Source: CAZCAC01 sp964496575
GTDB lineage: Bacteria > Planctomycetota > UBA1135 > GCA-002686595
Reading direction: 5' to 3'
DNA: 64,000 bases
Assembly (NCBI GenBank): GCA_964496575.1
Contig: CAZCAC010000025.1
Coordinates: 1 to 64,000, forward strand
A model generated the notes under the pieces. It was given only the letters and a program-made list of their open reading frames with translations. It made no database searches and was not told the DNA's origin. Made by a program: the position numbers and the translations under genes. Shown in pieces: positions 8,830 to 16,612 of this stretch; position 1 is the first letter of the stretch; every line of letters starts with the position of its first letter.

Positions 8830-10161
8830 ATGGAAGCCCTGTTCTTCATCATGTTCGTGGTCGCGATCGTGGCCATCGCCATCCCGGTGGCGGTCTTCTC
8901 GTCGAAGAAGGCGAACGAGGCCTGGGACGGCGCGGCTCGGCAGCTGAAGATGCAGTTCACGCCGGCCAGCCTCGGGGTGAAGCGTCGGATCGCGGGCCGC
9001 CACCAGGGGATGCGGGTGGAGGTGGACACCTTCACCCAGCGCCACGGGAAGCACTCGACCACCTACACCCGGTTCACGGTCTCCTATCCGGCGAGCCTGG
9101 GCCTCGGGCTGCGCCTCAGCTCCGAGGGCTTCTTCTCCGGCATCAAGAAGGTCTTCGGGGCGCAAGACATCGAGGTCGGTGATTCCTCCTTCGACGACGC
9201 GGTGATCGTCAAGGGCAGCAACCCCCAGCGGGTCATCGACTTCCTGACCCGGGCCCGGCGGATTCGCATCGGCCGGTTCCTGGCCTCGCACGAGGGCGCG
9301 GTCATCTCCGACACGCAGGTCCAGTGGAAGCGGCGGGGCGTGGTGCGCGACACCTCGAGCCTGGTCTCGCGGGTCAGGCGGGTCGTCGACCTGGCTCGCT
9401 GTCTGGCCGAGGAGCGGGAGGAGGACCAGCAGATGGAGCGGGTCCTGGAAGCCCAGCACACCGGGCGACTCGACGAGGCCCTCACGCTGCTCACCGGCAC
9501 TCCGCTCATGACCCTGCCGATGCCCTCGGGGGAGGCGGAGGAGGTCGAGCCGGCGGGCGCCTGCGCCGCGGCGACTCCACCGCGAGTCGAGGGGGTCGAG
9601 GAGAAGATCCTGGAGGGGGAGCTGTTCTACCTCGCGGATCGGAACGAGGAGGCGAAGGAGGCCTTCGCCGGCGCTGTGGACCGGGACCCCGAGGACGAGG
9701 AAGCTCGCGAGTGGCTGACGCGCCTCTCCGTCGAACCCGAGCCTCCGGCGGCGCCTTCCGTTCCCGAAGCCGTCGCGGGGAGCCCACCCGAGCTCGATCT
9801 GGCGGAGGTCAGCGTGCTGCTCTTCACCGAAGGGGTCTCGAGCTTCGACGTGAGCTGTCGCTTCGAGAAGGACTTCCAGGGGAAGTCCGTCCGCGGCTCC
9901 GGCGTCCTGACCGAGGCGGTCGCCTATGCCTTCGACTTCGTGTTCGACGACCGGGACGGGACCAAGGCCACGCTGAGCATGGGCGAGACCGACACCGGCG
10001 CCTACGGCCGGAAGGAGGTTTTCGCCATCCTCCGGCTCCCCGCCGGGGCCGCCGACGAGCTCGCCTCCCGTATCGGCGAGACGGTGAATTTCCGGGGTGT
10101 GCTCAAGAAGGCGGACGGCTTCATGCGAAATATCTTCGTGGCGGAGGGATCCCTGGAGTAG
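8830..10161 (+). CDS. Membrane-anchored protein of unknown function
   Basis: A 443-residue protein. Residues 1-24 form a signal anchor. Residues about 25-190 are an α/β domain with basic patches (FTPASLGVKRRIAGRHQGMRVEVDTF), followed by a helical region, a single TPR-like pair (EEKILEGELFYLADRNEEAKEAFAGAV, split by normal TPR spacing) and a C-terminal β-rich domain (about 320-443) containing FDVSCRFEKDFQGKSVRGSG. I do not recognise a family with certainty. The ATG at 8830 is preferred because GAGG sits 7 nt upstream and the hydrophobic segment then starts the protein. It is divergent from the citrate synthase operon, with a ~200-bp shared control region. Confidence 0.7.
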   Translation: MEALFFIMFVVAIVAIAIPVAVFSSKKANEAWDGAARQLKMQFTPASLGVKRRIAGRHQGMRVEVDTFTQRHGKHSTTYTRFTVSYPASLGLGLRLSSEGFFSGIKKVFGAQDIEVGDSSFDDAVIVKGSNPQRVIDFLTRARRIRIGRFLASHEGAVISDTQVQWKRRGVVRDTSSLVSRVRRVVDLARCLAEEREEDQQMERVLEAQHTGRLDEALTLLTGTPLMTLPMPSGEAEEVEPAGACAAATPPRVEGVEEKILEGELFYLADRNEEAKEAFAGAVDRDPEDEEAREWLTRLSVEPEPPAAPSVPEAVAGSPPELDLAEVSVLLFTEGVSSFDVSCRFEKDFQGKSVRGSGVLTEAVAYAFDFVFDDRDGTKATLSMGETDTGAYGRKEVFAILRLPAGAADELASRIGETVNFRGVLKKADGFMRNIFVAEGSLE

Positions 10162-10252
10162 CCGCGGCGGCGGTGCCGCGGGAGAACGGCCGGGTTCGTT
10201 CGGGACGAGGTCGTGCTACTCGGAGGTTCCCGCCCTCGGGCGACCTGTCGAC

Positions 10253-11002
10253 ATGACCCACCACGATCGTCTCCGCGCTCGAACCTCGAGCATCCGCCTC
10301 GAGCTGACCTCGAAGTGCAACCTCCGGTGCGTGTACTGCGCCCTGAATCAGCCGGAGGTCGTGGGCCGTGACCTCGAGGTGGACTGGGAGGACCTGACCG
10401 AACAGATCCTCGCGCTGCATCCCCGGGATGTCCACATCAGTGGCCACGGCGAGAGCACATTCCTGACCGACTGGCACGAGCGCGCGTGCGAGCTGCTCGA
10501 CCGGGGCCTGGTCCTGATCCTGACCACCAACCTGGCCCGGCCGCTGAGTGAGGACGAGGTGGACGTCATCTCCCGCTTCGCGCGGGTGACGGTGAGCTGT
10601 GACACCAGCGATCCGGAGCTCTACGCGACGGTCCGCCGTGGGGGCAAGCTCTCGACGATCGAGGAGAACCTGGCGAGTCTGGCCGACTACTGTCGCGCGC
10701 GGTTCCGCCAGCAGCCGTATCTCTCCATCAACGTCGTCCTCTCGGATCTCTTCGTCGCCGGCCTGCCCGACCTGGCTCGCTGGGCGCACCGGCAAGGGGT
10801 CGACGGCCTGTCCCTCGTCAACCTGGTTTCCTACCCCGAGTTTCCGGGGCAGCGACTGACCCTGCGGCACCCGAGCGAGGTGGATCCGGCCGGTGCGCTG
10901 GCCGCGATCGAGGAGGCCCGGCGGGTGGCGAGCGAGCTCGGCCTGGGCTTCAATACGATGCCCGGCCTCGAGCTGAGCCTGACGGAGGCGATTGCCTCGT
11001 GA
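10253..11002 (+). CDS. Radical SAM core protein (first part of a split radical SAM/SPASM enzyme)
   Basis: A 249-residue protein. The [4Fe-4S]/SAM motif CNLRCVYC is at C22, C26 and C29, followed by the HISGHGESTF strand-loop equivalent to the GGE SAM-binding motif. The partial TIM barrel runs to the end (SINVVLSDLF and GFNTMPGLE strands). The protein stops where related enzymes continue into an SPASM auxiliary-cluster domain; that domain is the next gene, overlapping by 4 nt (GTGA). The substrate is unknown: SPASM enzymes modify peptides, sugars or RNA. A downstream 23S/tRNA methyltransferase-type gene overlaps the second part, suggesting a three-gene transcription unit. The start at 10253 places the Cys motif at the usual distance from the N-terminus. 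Confidence 0.85.
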   Translation: MTHHDRLRARTSSIRLELTSKCNLRCVYCALNQPEVVGRDLEVDWEDLTEQILALHPRDVHISGHGESTFLTDWHERACELLDRGLVLILTTNLARPLSEDEVDVISRFARVTVSCDTSDPELYATVRRGGKLSTIEENLASLADYCRARFRQQPYLSINVVLSDLFVAGLPDLARWAHRQGVDGLSLVNLVSYPEFPGQRLTLRHPSEVDPAGALAAIEEARRVASELGLGFNTMPGLELSLTEAIAS

Positions 11003-11511
11003 GCGTCTTCCAGCCCTCCGGGACGCGAACTCGCGACTGCACCGATCCCTGGGATCTGGTCTTCGTGCACGCCGATGGACAGATTGGTCTCTGTTGCTGG
11101 TCGCCGCCGCTCGGCACTCCCGAGGAGCAATCCCTGGAGGAGATCGTCCAGGGAAAGAGCGCGCGCGAGCTCCGGGCGGGGTTGCTCTCGGGGGACCTCG
11201 ACGAGTGCTGCCGCAAGTGTCCGGCGCGCACCTGGACGACCCTCGACGCGCTCGAGCGACGAGTCGACGACCTCCTGGAGGAGGACCGTCTCGGCGAGAT
11301 CGAGGAGCTCCGGGCGCGCGTCCACCGCCTGGAGCACGATCGCGAAGGCTACCGGGCGTACGTGGAGAATCTCCTCGGCGAGCGCGAGCATTTGCGGGGT
11401 CACATCGACAACCTCGAGGGTGACCTCGCCTGGATCCGCAAGCGGCGATTGCACACCGCCTGGACCGCCCTGAAGGACGTCTTGAAGTCGCCGTTCGGGA
11501 GAGGATGCTGA
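10999..11511 (+). CDS. SPASM auxiliary-cluster domain protein with coiled-coil tail
   Basis: A 170-residue protein starting at GTG 10999. Residues about 12-75 match the SPASM/Twitch C-terminal domain of radical SAM enzymes: RDCTDPWDLVFVHADGQ, then GLCCW and SGDLDECCRKCPART. The Cys set (RDC, CCW, CCRKC) would bind one auxiliary Fe-S cluster. Residues about 85-150 form a charged coiled coil (EELRARVHRLEHDREGY and similar), with a short basic C-terminus. SPASM domains normally sit in the same polypeptide as the radical SAM core, which here is the preceding gene. The arrangement is either a genuine two-subunit enzyme or the result of a one-base frameshift at the 4-nt overlap. Confidence 0.8.
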   Translation: MSVFQPSGTRTRDCTDPWDLVFVHADGQIGLCCWSPPLGTPEEQSLEEIVQGKSARELRAGLLSGDLDECCRKCPARTWTTLDALERRVDDLLEEDRLGEIEELRARVHRLEHDREGYRAYVENLLGEREHLRGHIDNLEGDLAWIRKRRLHTAWTALKDVLKSPFGRGC

Positions 11512-12548
11512 GCGGGCGGCAATCCGGCGCCGTTCACTCGCTCGCCTCCGCACCGAGCTCCATGCTTTCGATTCTCCATCCTCTGGCCCGGGCCGGGGCC
11601 AAGCCTGCTCATCTCGCCAACCTGCTTCGAGCCTGGTTGTCGGGAGCGCCGCTCGAGACGAGCGCCATGCCGGCCTACCGTCCGTTGCCCGCCGCGGTCG
11701 CGGAGCTCGTGCCGGGGTGGGTGGCGGGACTGGAGCGTCTGGTGACGCTGGCGGCGCGGCATCCCGCAGCCGACGGAGGCGAACGGCTGCTGCTTCGACT
11801 GGAGGACGAGAAGCAGGTGGAGAGCGTACTCCTGCCGCGCGACGGTCTCTGCGTCTCGACCCAGGTCGGTTGCGCGGTCGGCTGCACCTTCTGCCTGACC
11901 GGTCGAGGTGGGCTGGAGCGTGGACTCGGCGCGGCGGAGATCTTGGCCCAGGTCGTCCTGGGCCGTCGCCTGCGCCGCGTCCGGCGCGTGGTCTTCATGG
12001 GCATGGGCGAGCCGCTGCACAACCTCGACGAGGTGATCGTCGCGATCGACCACCTCGGACTCGAGGGTGGGGTGGGGCACAAGGACCTGGTCTTCTCCAC
12101 GGTGGGGGAGCCGGGTGTCTTCGAGCGACTGGCCGGGGGCGTGGTCAAGCCGGCGATCGCGCTCTCGCTGCACAGCACCGACCCGGCTCGCCGGCGCTCC
12201 CTGCTGCCGCGTGCCCCGCGCGTCGAGCCGCGCGAGTTGCTGGAAGCGGCGCTCGCCTACGCGGAGCGCTTCGGCCATCCGCTGCAGCTGCAGTGGACCC
12301 TGCTGGCGGGGATCAACGACGGCGACGATGAGCTCGAGCAACTGATCGCCTGGCTCGAGGGGCGGCACGCGGTCGTCGACTTCATCCGCTTCAATCCGAT
12401 CGTGGGCAGTGACTTCACCCCGACCTCGCTGGAGCGGACGCACCAGCTGACCCGCAGGCTGCACGCGGCGCGGATCATTGCCAAGCTGCGCCGGTCGGTC
12501 GCCGGCGAGGTGGGTGGGGCCTGCGGCCAGCTGCGCGGTGGATCCTGA
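11505..12548 (+). CDS. rlmN: RlmN-family radical SAM RNA (adenine-C2) methyltransferase
   Basis: A 347-residue RlmN/Cfr-superfamily enzyme. The radical SAM cluster Cys are C123, C127 and C130 in QVGCAVGCTFC. The two mechanistic cysteines are present: C116 (LCVSTQ, the E. coli C118 equivalent) and C340 (ACGQL, the E. coli C355 equivalent that forms the methyl-linked intermediate). VVFMGMGEPLHN is the family GGE-type motif. The enzyme methylates C2 of A2503 in 23S rRNA and A37 in some tRNAs. The protein is shorter than E. coli RlmN (384) mainly at the N-terminus. It overlaps the SPASM gene by 7 nt, with GGGAG 3 nt before the ATG; an internal ATG at 11562 is a possible alternative. Cfr-type A2503 C8 methylation is less likely given the ACGQL/RlmN context. 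Confidence 0.85.
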   Translation: MLSGRQSGAVHSLASAPSSMLSILHPLARAGAKPAHLANLLRAWLSGAPLETSAMPAYRPLPAAVAELVPGWVAGLERLVTLAARHPAADGGERLLLRLEDEKQVESVLLPRDGLCVSTQVGCAVGCTFCLTGRGGLERGLGAAEILAQVVLGRRLRRVRRVVFMGMGEPLHNLDEVIVAIDHLGLEGGVGHKDLVFSTVGEPGVFERLAGGVVKPAIALSLHSTDPARRRSLLPRAPRVEPRELLEAALAYAERFGHPLQLQWTLLAGINDGDDELEQLIAWLEGRHAVVDFIRFNPIVGSDFTPTSLERTHQLTRRLHAARIIAKLRRSVAGEVGGACGQLRGGS

Positions 12549-12555
12549 TGCCCGC

Positions 12556-13899
12556 TCAGAAGGCGCGGGTCACGCCGGGCACGGCGCAGGCGTAGGTACC
12601 GTCCTCCCGAGGTCGAACCGGAGCCTCCGCATCCCAGGAGTAGCTCTCCGGCTGGAGGTCGAGATCGGAAGCGAGCGCCTCGTCCCAGGTGACCACGTTG
12701 CCCGAATAGGTCGCCATCCGGCCGAGGATGGCCGTCATGGTGCTCGCGGCGGCCCAGTCGCACTCGTTGTAGGGCTCGCCGGCCAGCAAGGCGCGGAACA
12801 GGTCGTCGTGCTCGACCTGGTGGCCGTCGGCCTCGCGCTGCCAGCGCCTCGGCTCCCGGCCGTCGACCCGGAGCAGGCTCTCGCCGTGACCCTCGAAGCT
12901 GGCGGAGCCTCTCGTGCCGTGGGCGTGCTGCGCGAAGCTGTTCCAGCAGCCGGGCATGTGCCGGCAGGAGCTGAACAGCTTCACGCCGTCGGCGTAGGTG
13001 AACTCGACGCTGTGGTGATCGAAGATCTCGCCGTGATCCCGTCCCTTGCGGATCTGCCGGCCGCCCATGCCCTGCGCTTCGATGGGATGCCCGCCGTGGA
13101 TCCAGTTGCACACGTCGAGGTCGTGCACGTGCTGCTCGACGATGTGATCGCCACTGAGCCAGGTGAAGTAGTACCAGTTGCGAACCTGGTACTGCATCTC
13201 GGTCTGTTCGGGCCGGCGCTTGCGGACCCAGACGCCGCCGGAGTTGAAGTAGGCGCGCAGGAAGGAGAGCCTTCCGATCTCGCCCTCGTGGATGCGCTTC
13301 ACCACCTCGATGTGCTTGGTCTCATGCCGCAGGTGGTGGCCGACGGCGACCAGCAGGCCTTTCTCCCTGGCTTTCTGATTCGCGGCCAGGATCCGACGCA
13401 CACCCGGTGCATCGGTGGCGACGGGCTTCTCCATGAAGACGTGCTTGCCGGCTTCCACCGCGGCCTCGAAGTGGGCCGGTCGGAATCCGGGCGGAGTGCA
13501 GAGGAGCACCATGTCGACACCGGACGCGATCGCCCGTTCGCCGGCGTCGAGCCCGGTGAAGCGGCGTTCGGGGGGCACGTCGATCCGCGGATCTCCGTCG
13601 GTCGCGGCGCGCAGGTTCTGGAAGCAGCCCTCCACGCGGTCCTCGAAGGCATCCGCCAGCGCGACCAGCCGGACCTTCGCCCCGGCCGCGTTGTTCAGCG
13701 CCTGGAGCGCGGCGCCGCCCCCACGTCCGCCGCAGCCGATCAGGGCGATCCGGACCTCGTCGTCGCCGGCGGCGTGAGCGCTTCGGGCGGCCGGTAGGGT
13801 CCCGGCGATCGTGGCTCCGGCGAGCGCGCTGCCGGTGCCCTCGATGAACTGGCGGCGAGTGGTCCCTCGGATCTGGCTCGAGACGCGGAGTCGATTCAT
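12556..13899 (-). CDS. Tat-exported Gfo/Idh/MocA-family oxidoreductase
   Basis: A 447-residue protein. It begins with a twin-arginine signal (TRRQFIEGTG at residues 14-23, hydrophobic stretch to about 40), then an NAD(P)-binding Rossmann fold with GCGGRGGGAA at about 56, MEKPVA near 150 as the family EKP motif, and an (αβ) C-terminal substrate domain. Exported members of this family are abundant in planctomycetes and act on sugars and sugar derivatives; the Tat signal fits cofactor loading in the cytoplasm before export. The substrate cannot be inferred. ATG 13899 has a strong GAGGAGGG 6 nt upstream. It converges on rlmN, whose stop is only 8 bp away. Confidence 0.85.
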   Translation of the reverse strand: MNRLRVSSQIRGTTRRQFIEGTGSALAGATIAGTLPAARSAHAAGDDEVRIALIGCGGRGGGAALQALNNAAGAKVRLVALADAFEDRVEGCFQNLRAATDGDPRIDVPPERRFTGLDAGERAIASGVDMVLLCTPPGFRPAHFEAAVEAGKHVFMEKPVATDAPGVRRILAANQKAREKGLLVAVGHHLRHETKHIEVVKRIHEGEIGRLSFLRAYFNSGGVWVRKRRPEQTEMQYQVRNWYYFTWLSGDHIVEQHVHDLDVCNWIHGGHPIEAQGMGGRQIRKGRDHGEIFDHHSVEFTYADGVKLFSSCRHMPGCWNSFAQHAHGTRGSASFEGHGESLLRVDGREPRRWQREADGHQVEHDDLFRALLAGEPYNECDWAAASTMTAILGRMATYSGNVVTWDEALASDLDLQPESYSWDAEAPVRPREDGTYACAVPGVTRAF

Positions 13900-13985
13900 T
13901 ACACCCTCCTCGGGAGATCGGCTGGAACGGCGTTGTCCGACCCTATCATGGGCCGCTCGCCCCTCCCGGCAAGCAGCGTTTGCCA

Positions 13986-15389
13986 TCACTGGTTGAGCGA
14001 CGGCGTGCGCAGTCGGAACCCCTCCGGGCCCAGCTCGTGCGTCTGTGAGAGCGGCAGGCTGGAGCCGCGCAGGATCCGTCCGAAGCCGAGTCGCTCGCGC
14101 AGCCCGTCGACCGCGTCGTCGAGGCGCCGCTGGCGGTCGGCGCGAGAGCCCGCCGGGCGGCTGACCTCGTCGGGAGCGCGGTCGCCGTCCGGGTCGCTGA
14201 AGAGGCTCGCTTGCCACCCGTCAGAGGCGGAGAAGTTGGAGAGCTCGACGCCGACCCGCTTCACCAGCGCGCGACGGCGGGGGAGCGAGCGCAGCGCGTC
14301 GCGCGCCGCTCCCCAGATCCGGTCGGTCGAGTCGGTGGGGGCCTCGAGGGTGCGTCGCGCGCGGCGAGTGGCGTTCTCCGAGGGGCCGGCGGCGTCCTCG
14401 CTCCGCGCGCGCCGCAGCGAGGGCGGTCGGGTGTCGACGTAGCGCAGGTTCACCACGACGGTGGCGACCTGCAGGCCGTGACCGCGTAGCTTGTGCGTCG
14501 CTCGATCGACGAGGTAGGCGAGCATCGCCTCGACGCGCGCGCGCGAACCCTCTTCCGGCTCGAAGGTGCTGTCGCGCCGGATCGAGCGCGGCGCGCGGCG
14601 CGAGAGCGTTCCGCCCTTGCCGGGGATCCAGGTGGGCTCGATGCGCTCGGGGTCGATCCCGCGGGCGCGATCGTGCAGCACCAGCCCGAGTCGTCCGAAA
14701 GAGGCGAAGAGCACTTCGCGCGAGACGTTGCGCAGGTCGCCGACGGTCCGGATGGCGAAGCGCTCGAGCAGCCGGCGCGTGCGGTAGCCCACGCCGGGCA
14801 GGTGCTCGACGGGGAGGCCCTCGAGGAAGGCGGCTTCGTGACCGGGCCAGACCTCGGCGACCCCGCCGGGTTTGGCCAGCTTGCCGGCGAGCCGCGCGAC
14901 GGTGACGCTGGTGCCGATGCCGACGGTCACCGGCAGCTTCACTCGCTCCCAGATCTCCGCGCGCATCCTCGAGGCGACGTCGAAGGCGCAGCCGAAGAGG
15001 CGCGCGGTCCCGCTGAGGTCGACGAAGAAGTCGTCGATCGAGGCGATCTCCACCTGCGGGGAGAAGCGCATCAGGACCTTCGCGGTCCTCTCGCGCAGGC
15101 GGTTCGCCAGCTGCGAGTCGCCGCGCCGGAAGATCGCGCGAGGGCAGCGCCGCTTCGCCTCGGCGAGCCGCATCCCCGGCCGGATCCCGAACGCCCGCGC
15201 CTCGTACGAGGAGGACATGACGAGGTTCCGCTCCTCCGGCATTCCGCCGATCACCAGCGGCTTCCCGCGCAGCTCGGGGTGTGCCACGCACTCCACCGAG
15301 GCGAGGAACGCGTCGACGTCGAGGTGGACGATCCGCCGGGTGCCGGGAGGGAGGCGGAGGTCGCGGTTCTCGGGAGCGGGGTCGGGCAT
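13986..15389 (-). CDS. dinB: DNA polymerase IV-like Y-family translesion polymerase with altered active site
   Basis: A 467-residue Y-family polymerase. Palm/finger motifs are HLDVDAFLASVE at 22-33 and SIDDFFVDLSG at 117-127; a helix-hairpin-helix region includes EHLPGVGYRTRRLLERF; the little-finger domain ends near 390. Metal ligands correspond to D24, D119 and D120. E. coli Pol IV has Glu at the last position and Phe at its steric gate; here these are Asp (D120) and Leu (L29). QASLF at 393-397 matches the β-clamp-binding pentapeptide, so the protein should still dock on the sliding clamp. The last ~70 residues are acidic/basic and low in complexity. It lies 24 bp downstream of mutY on the same strand, likely one repair operon. 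Confidence 0.88.
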   Translation of the reverse strand: MPDPAPENRDLRLPPGTRRIVHLDVDAFLASVECVAHPELRGKPLVIGGMPEERNLVMSSSYEARAFGIRPGMRLAEAKRRCPRAIFRRGDSQLANRLRERTAKVLMRFSPQVEIASIDDFFVDLSGTARLFGCAFDVASRMRAEIWERVKLPVTVGIGTSVTVARLAGKLAKPGGVAEVWPGHEAAFLEGLPVEHLPGVGYRTRRLLERFAIRTVGDLRNVSREVLFASFGRLGLVLHDRARGIDPERIEPTWIPGKGGTLSRRAPRSIRRDSTFEPEEGSRARVEAMLAYLVDRATHKLRGHGLQVATVVVNLRYVDTRPPSLRRARSEDAAGPSENATRRARRTLEAPTDSTDRIWGAARDALRSLPRRRALVKRVGVELSNFSASDGWQASLFSDPDGDRAPDEVSRPAGSRADRQRRLDDAVDGLRERLGFGRILRGSSLPLSQTHELGPEGFRLRTPSLNQ

Positions 15390-15413
15390 CGTGGATCCGA
15401 CCCTAACAAATAC

Positions 15414-16514
15414 CTAAAATTCTGTCTGCCCCCGACGTGCTCGGGTGCGCTCCTCGAGCGCCAGGGCCTTCCTGGCCATCCCGGTCAGCCCTCGCGCCTC
15501 GACCTCGGCGCGGCGCAGCCAGCGCCAGCTGGCGGGCTTCGGGCCGCGGAGCGCTCCGGTGCGGACCTCCGCCCGGATGGCGTGGTGGGTGATCCCGTGG
15601 CGCAGCTCGCCGATCGCCACGCCGGATTCCAGCTCGGCACCGTCGGGCCACTCCGGGGGGAAGAGGCCGCTGCGCTCGCCCTTCGAGCTCTCCACCTCGA
15701 TCGTTGGCAGCTGCCACAGCCCGGCCATTCGCCCCGTCGCTGGTCGCTGCTCGAGGAGCACGCGTCCGTTCTTGCGGACGAGTAGGACGTGCAAAAGAAC
15801 CTCGACCGGCGCACGGCGCGCAGCCAAGTGGGGGAGCTCGTCGGTCCGGTCGCTCGAGAGCGCCGCGCAGCCTCTGGCTACCGGGCAACCATCGCACCGC
15901 GGACTCCGTGCCGTGCACACCGTCGCGCCCAGCTCCATCAACGCCTGGTTCCAATCGCCGGCGCTCTCCTCGCGCGGCACCAGTTCGCCCGCGACGCGCC
16001 ACAGCTCGGCCCTCGTCGATCCCTTCGCCGGATCGCCTTCGATGGCGAAGTGTCGCGAGAGCACGCGGATCACGTTGCCGTCGACCAGTGGCTCGGAGAG
16101 GCCATAGGCGATCGAGAGCACCGCACCCGCGGTGTAGGGGCCGACGCCGGGTAGCGCCAGCGCCGCCCGGCGCGTCCGGGGGAAGGTCCCGCCGTGCTCG
16201 TCGCAGATCCTCACCGCGGCGGCGTGCAGCTGGCGTGCGCGCGAGTAGTAGCCGAGGCCGCTCCACAACGCGAGCACCTCGTCGACCTCCGCGCTGGCGA
16301 GCGTCTGCGCGCTCGGAAAGCGCTCCACGAAGCGCGGCCAGTAGTCGAGCACGGTCTCGACCCGCGTCTGCTGCAGCATCACCTCGCTGACCCAGACCCG
16401 GTACGCGTCGCGACTCTCGCGCCACGGCAGCGGGCGGTGTGAGGCGCGGTACCAGGCGAGGAGCCGCTCGTGGAGCGACTCTCGCGCGGCGGGCTCGAGG
16501 ACGGTGGGGGGCAT
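15414..16514 (-). CDS. mutY: A/G-specific adenine DNA glycosylase
   Basis: A 366-residue MutY. The N-terminal helix-hairpin-helix glycosylase holds the catalytic Glu in VSEVMLQQT (E44, E. coli E37), LPGVGPYTAGA as the HhH-GPG turn, and the catalytic Asp in LVDGNVIRV. The [4Fe-4S] cluster cysteines follow as CTARSPRCDGCPVARGC (C-x6-C-x2-C-x5-C). The C-terminal ~120 residues form the NUDIX-like 8-oxoG recognition domain (LLHVLLVRKNGRVLLEQRP, GLWQLP). It removes adenine mispaired with 8-oxoguanine. Being first in an operon with dinB fits a response to oxidative damage. Length is normal for the family. Confidence 0.95.
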   Translation of the reverse strand: MPPTVLEPAARESLHERLLAWYRASHRPLPWRESRDAYRVWVSEVMLQQTRVETVLDYWPRFVERFPSAQTLASAEVDEVLALWSGLGYYSRARQLHAAAVRICDEHGGTFPRTRRAALALPGVGPYTAGAVLSIAYGLSEPLVDGNVIRVLSRHFAIEGDPAKGSTRAELWRVAGELVPREESAGDWNQALMELGATVCTARSPRCDGCPVARGCAALSSDRTDELPHLAARRAPVEVLLHVLLVRKNGRVLLEQRPATGRMAGLWQLPTIEVESSKGERSGLFPPEWPDGAELESGVAIGELRHGITHHAIRAEVRTGALRGPKPASWRWLRRAEVEARGLTGMARKALALEERTRARRGQTEF

Positions 16515-16612
16515 CGGGAGAGCCTACGAACTGCGCAGCGCCGAAGGGACCGCCGGTTGGCGTCGGGGGCGATTCTCCGTCACCTCCCCTCGAAATCCTG
16601 GTTCAAGCGCCC

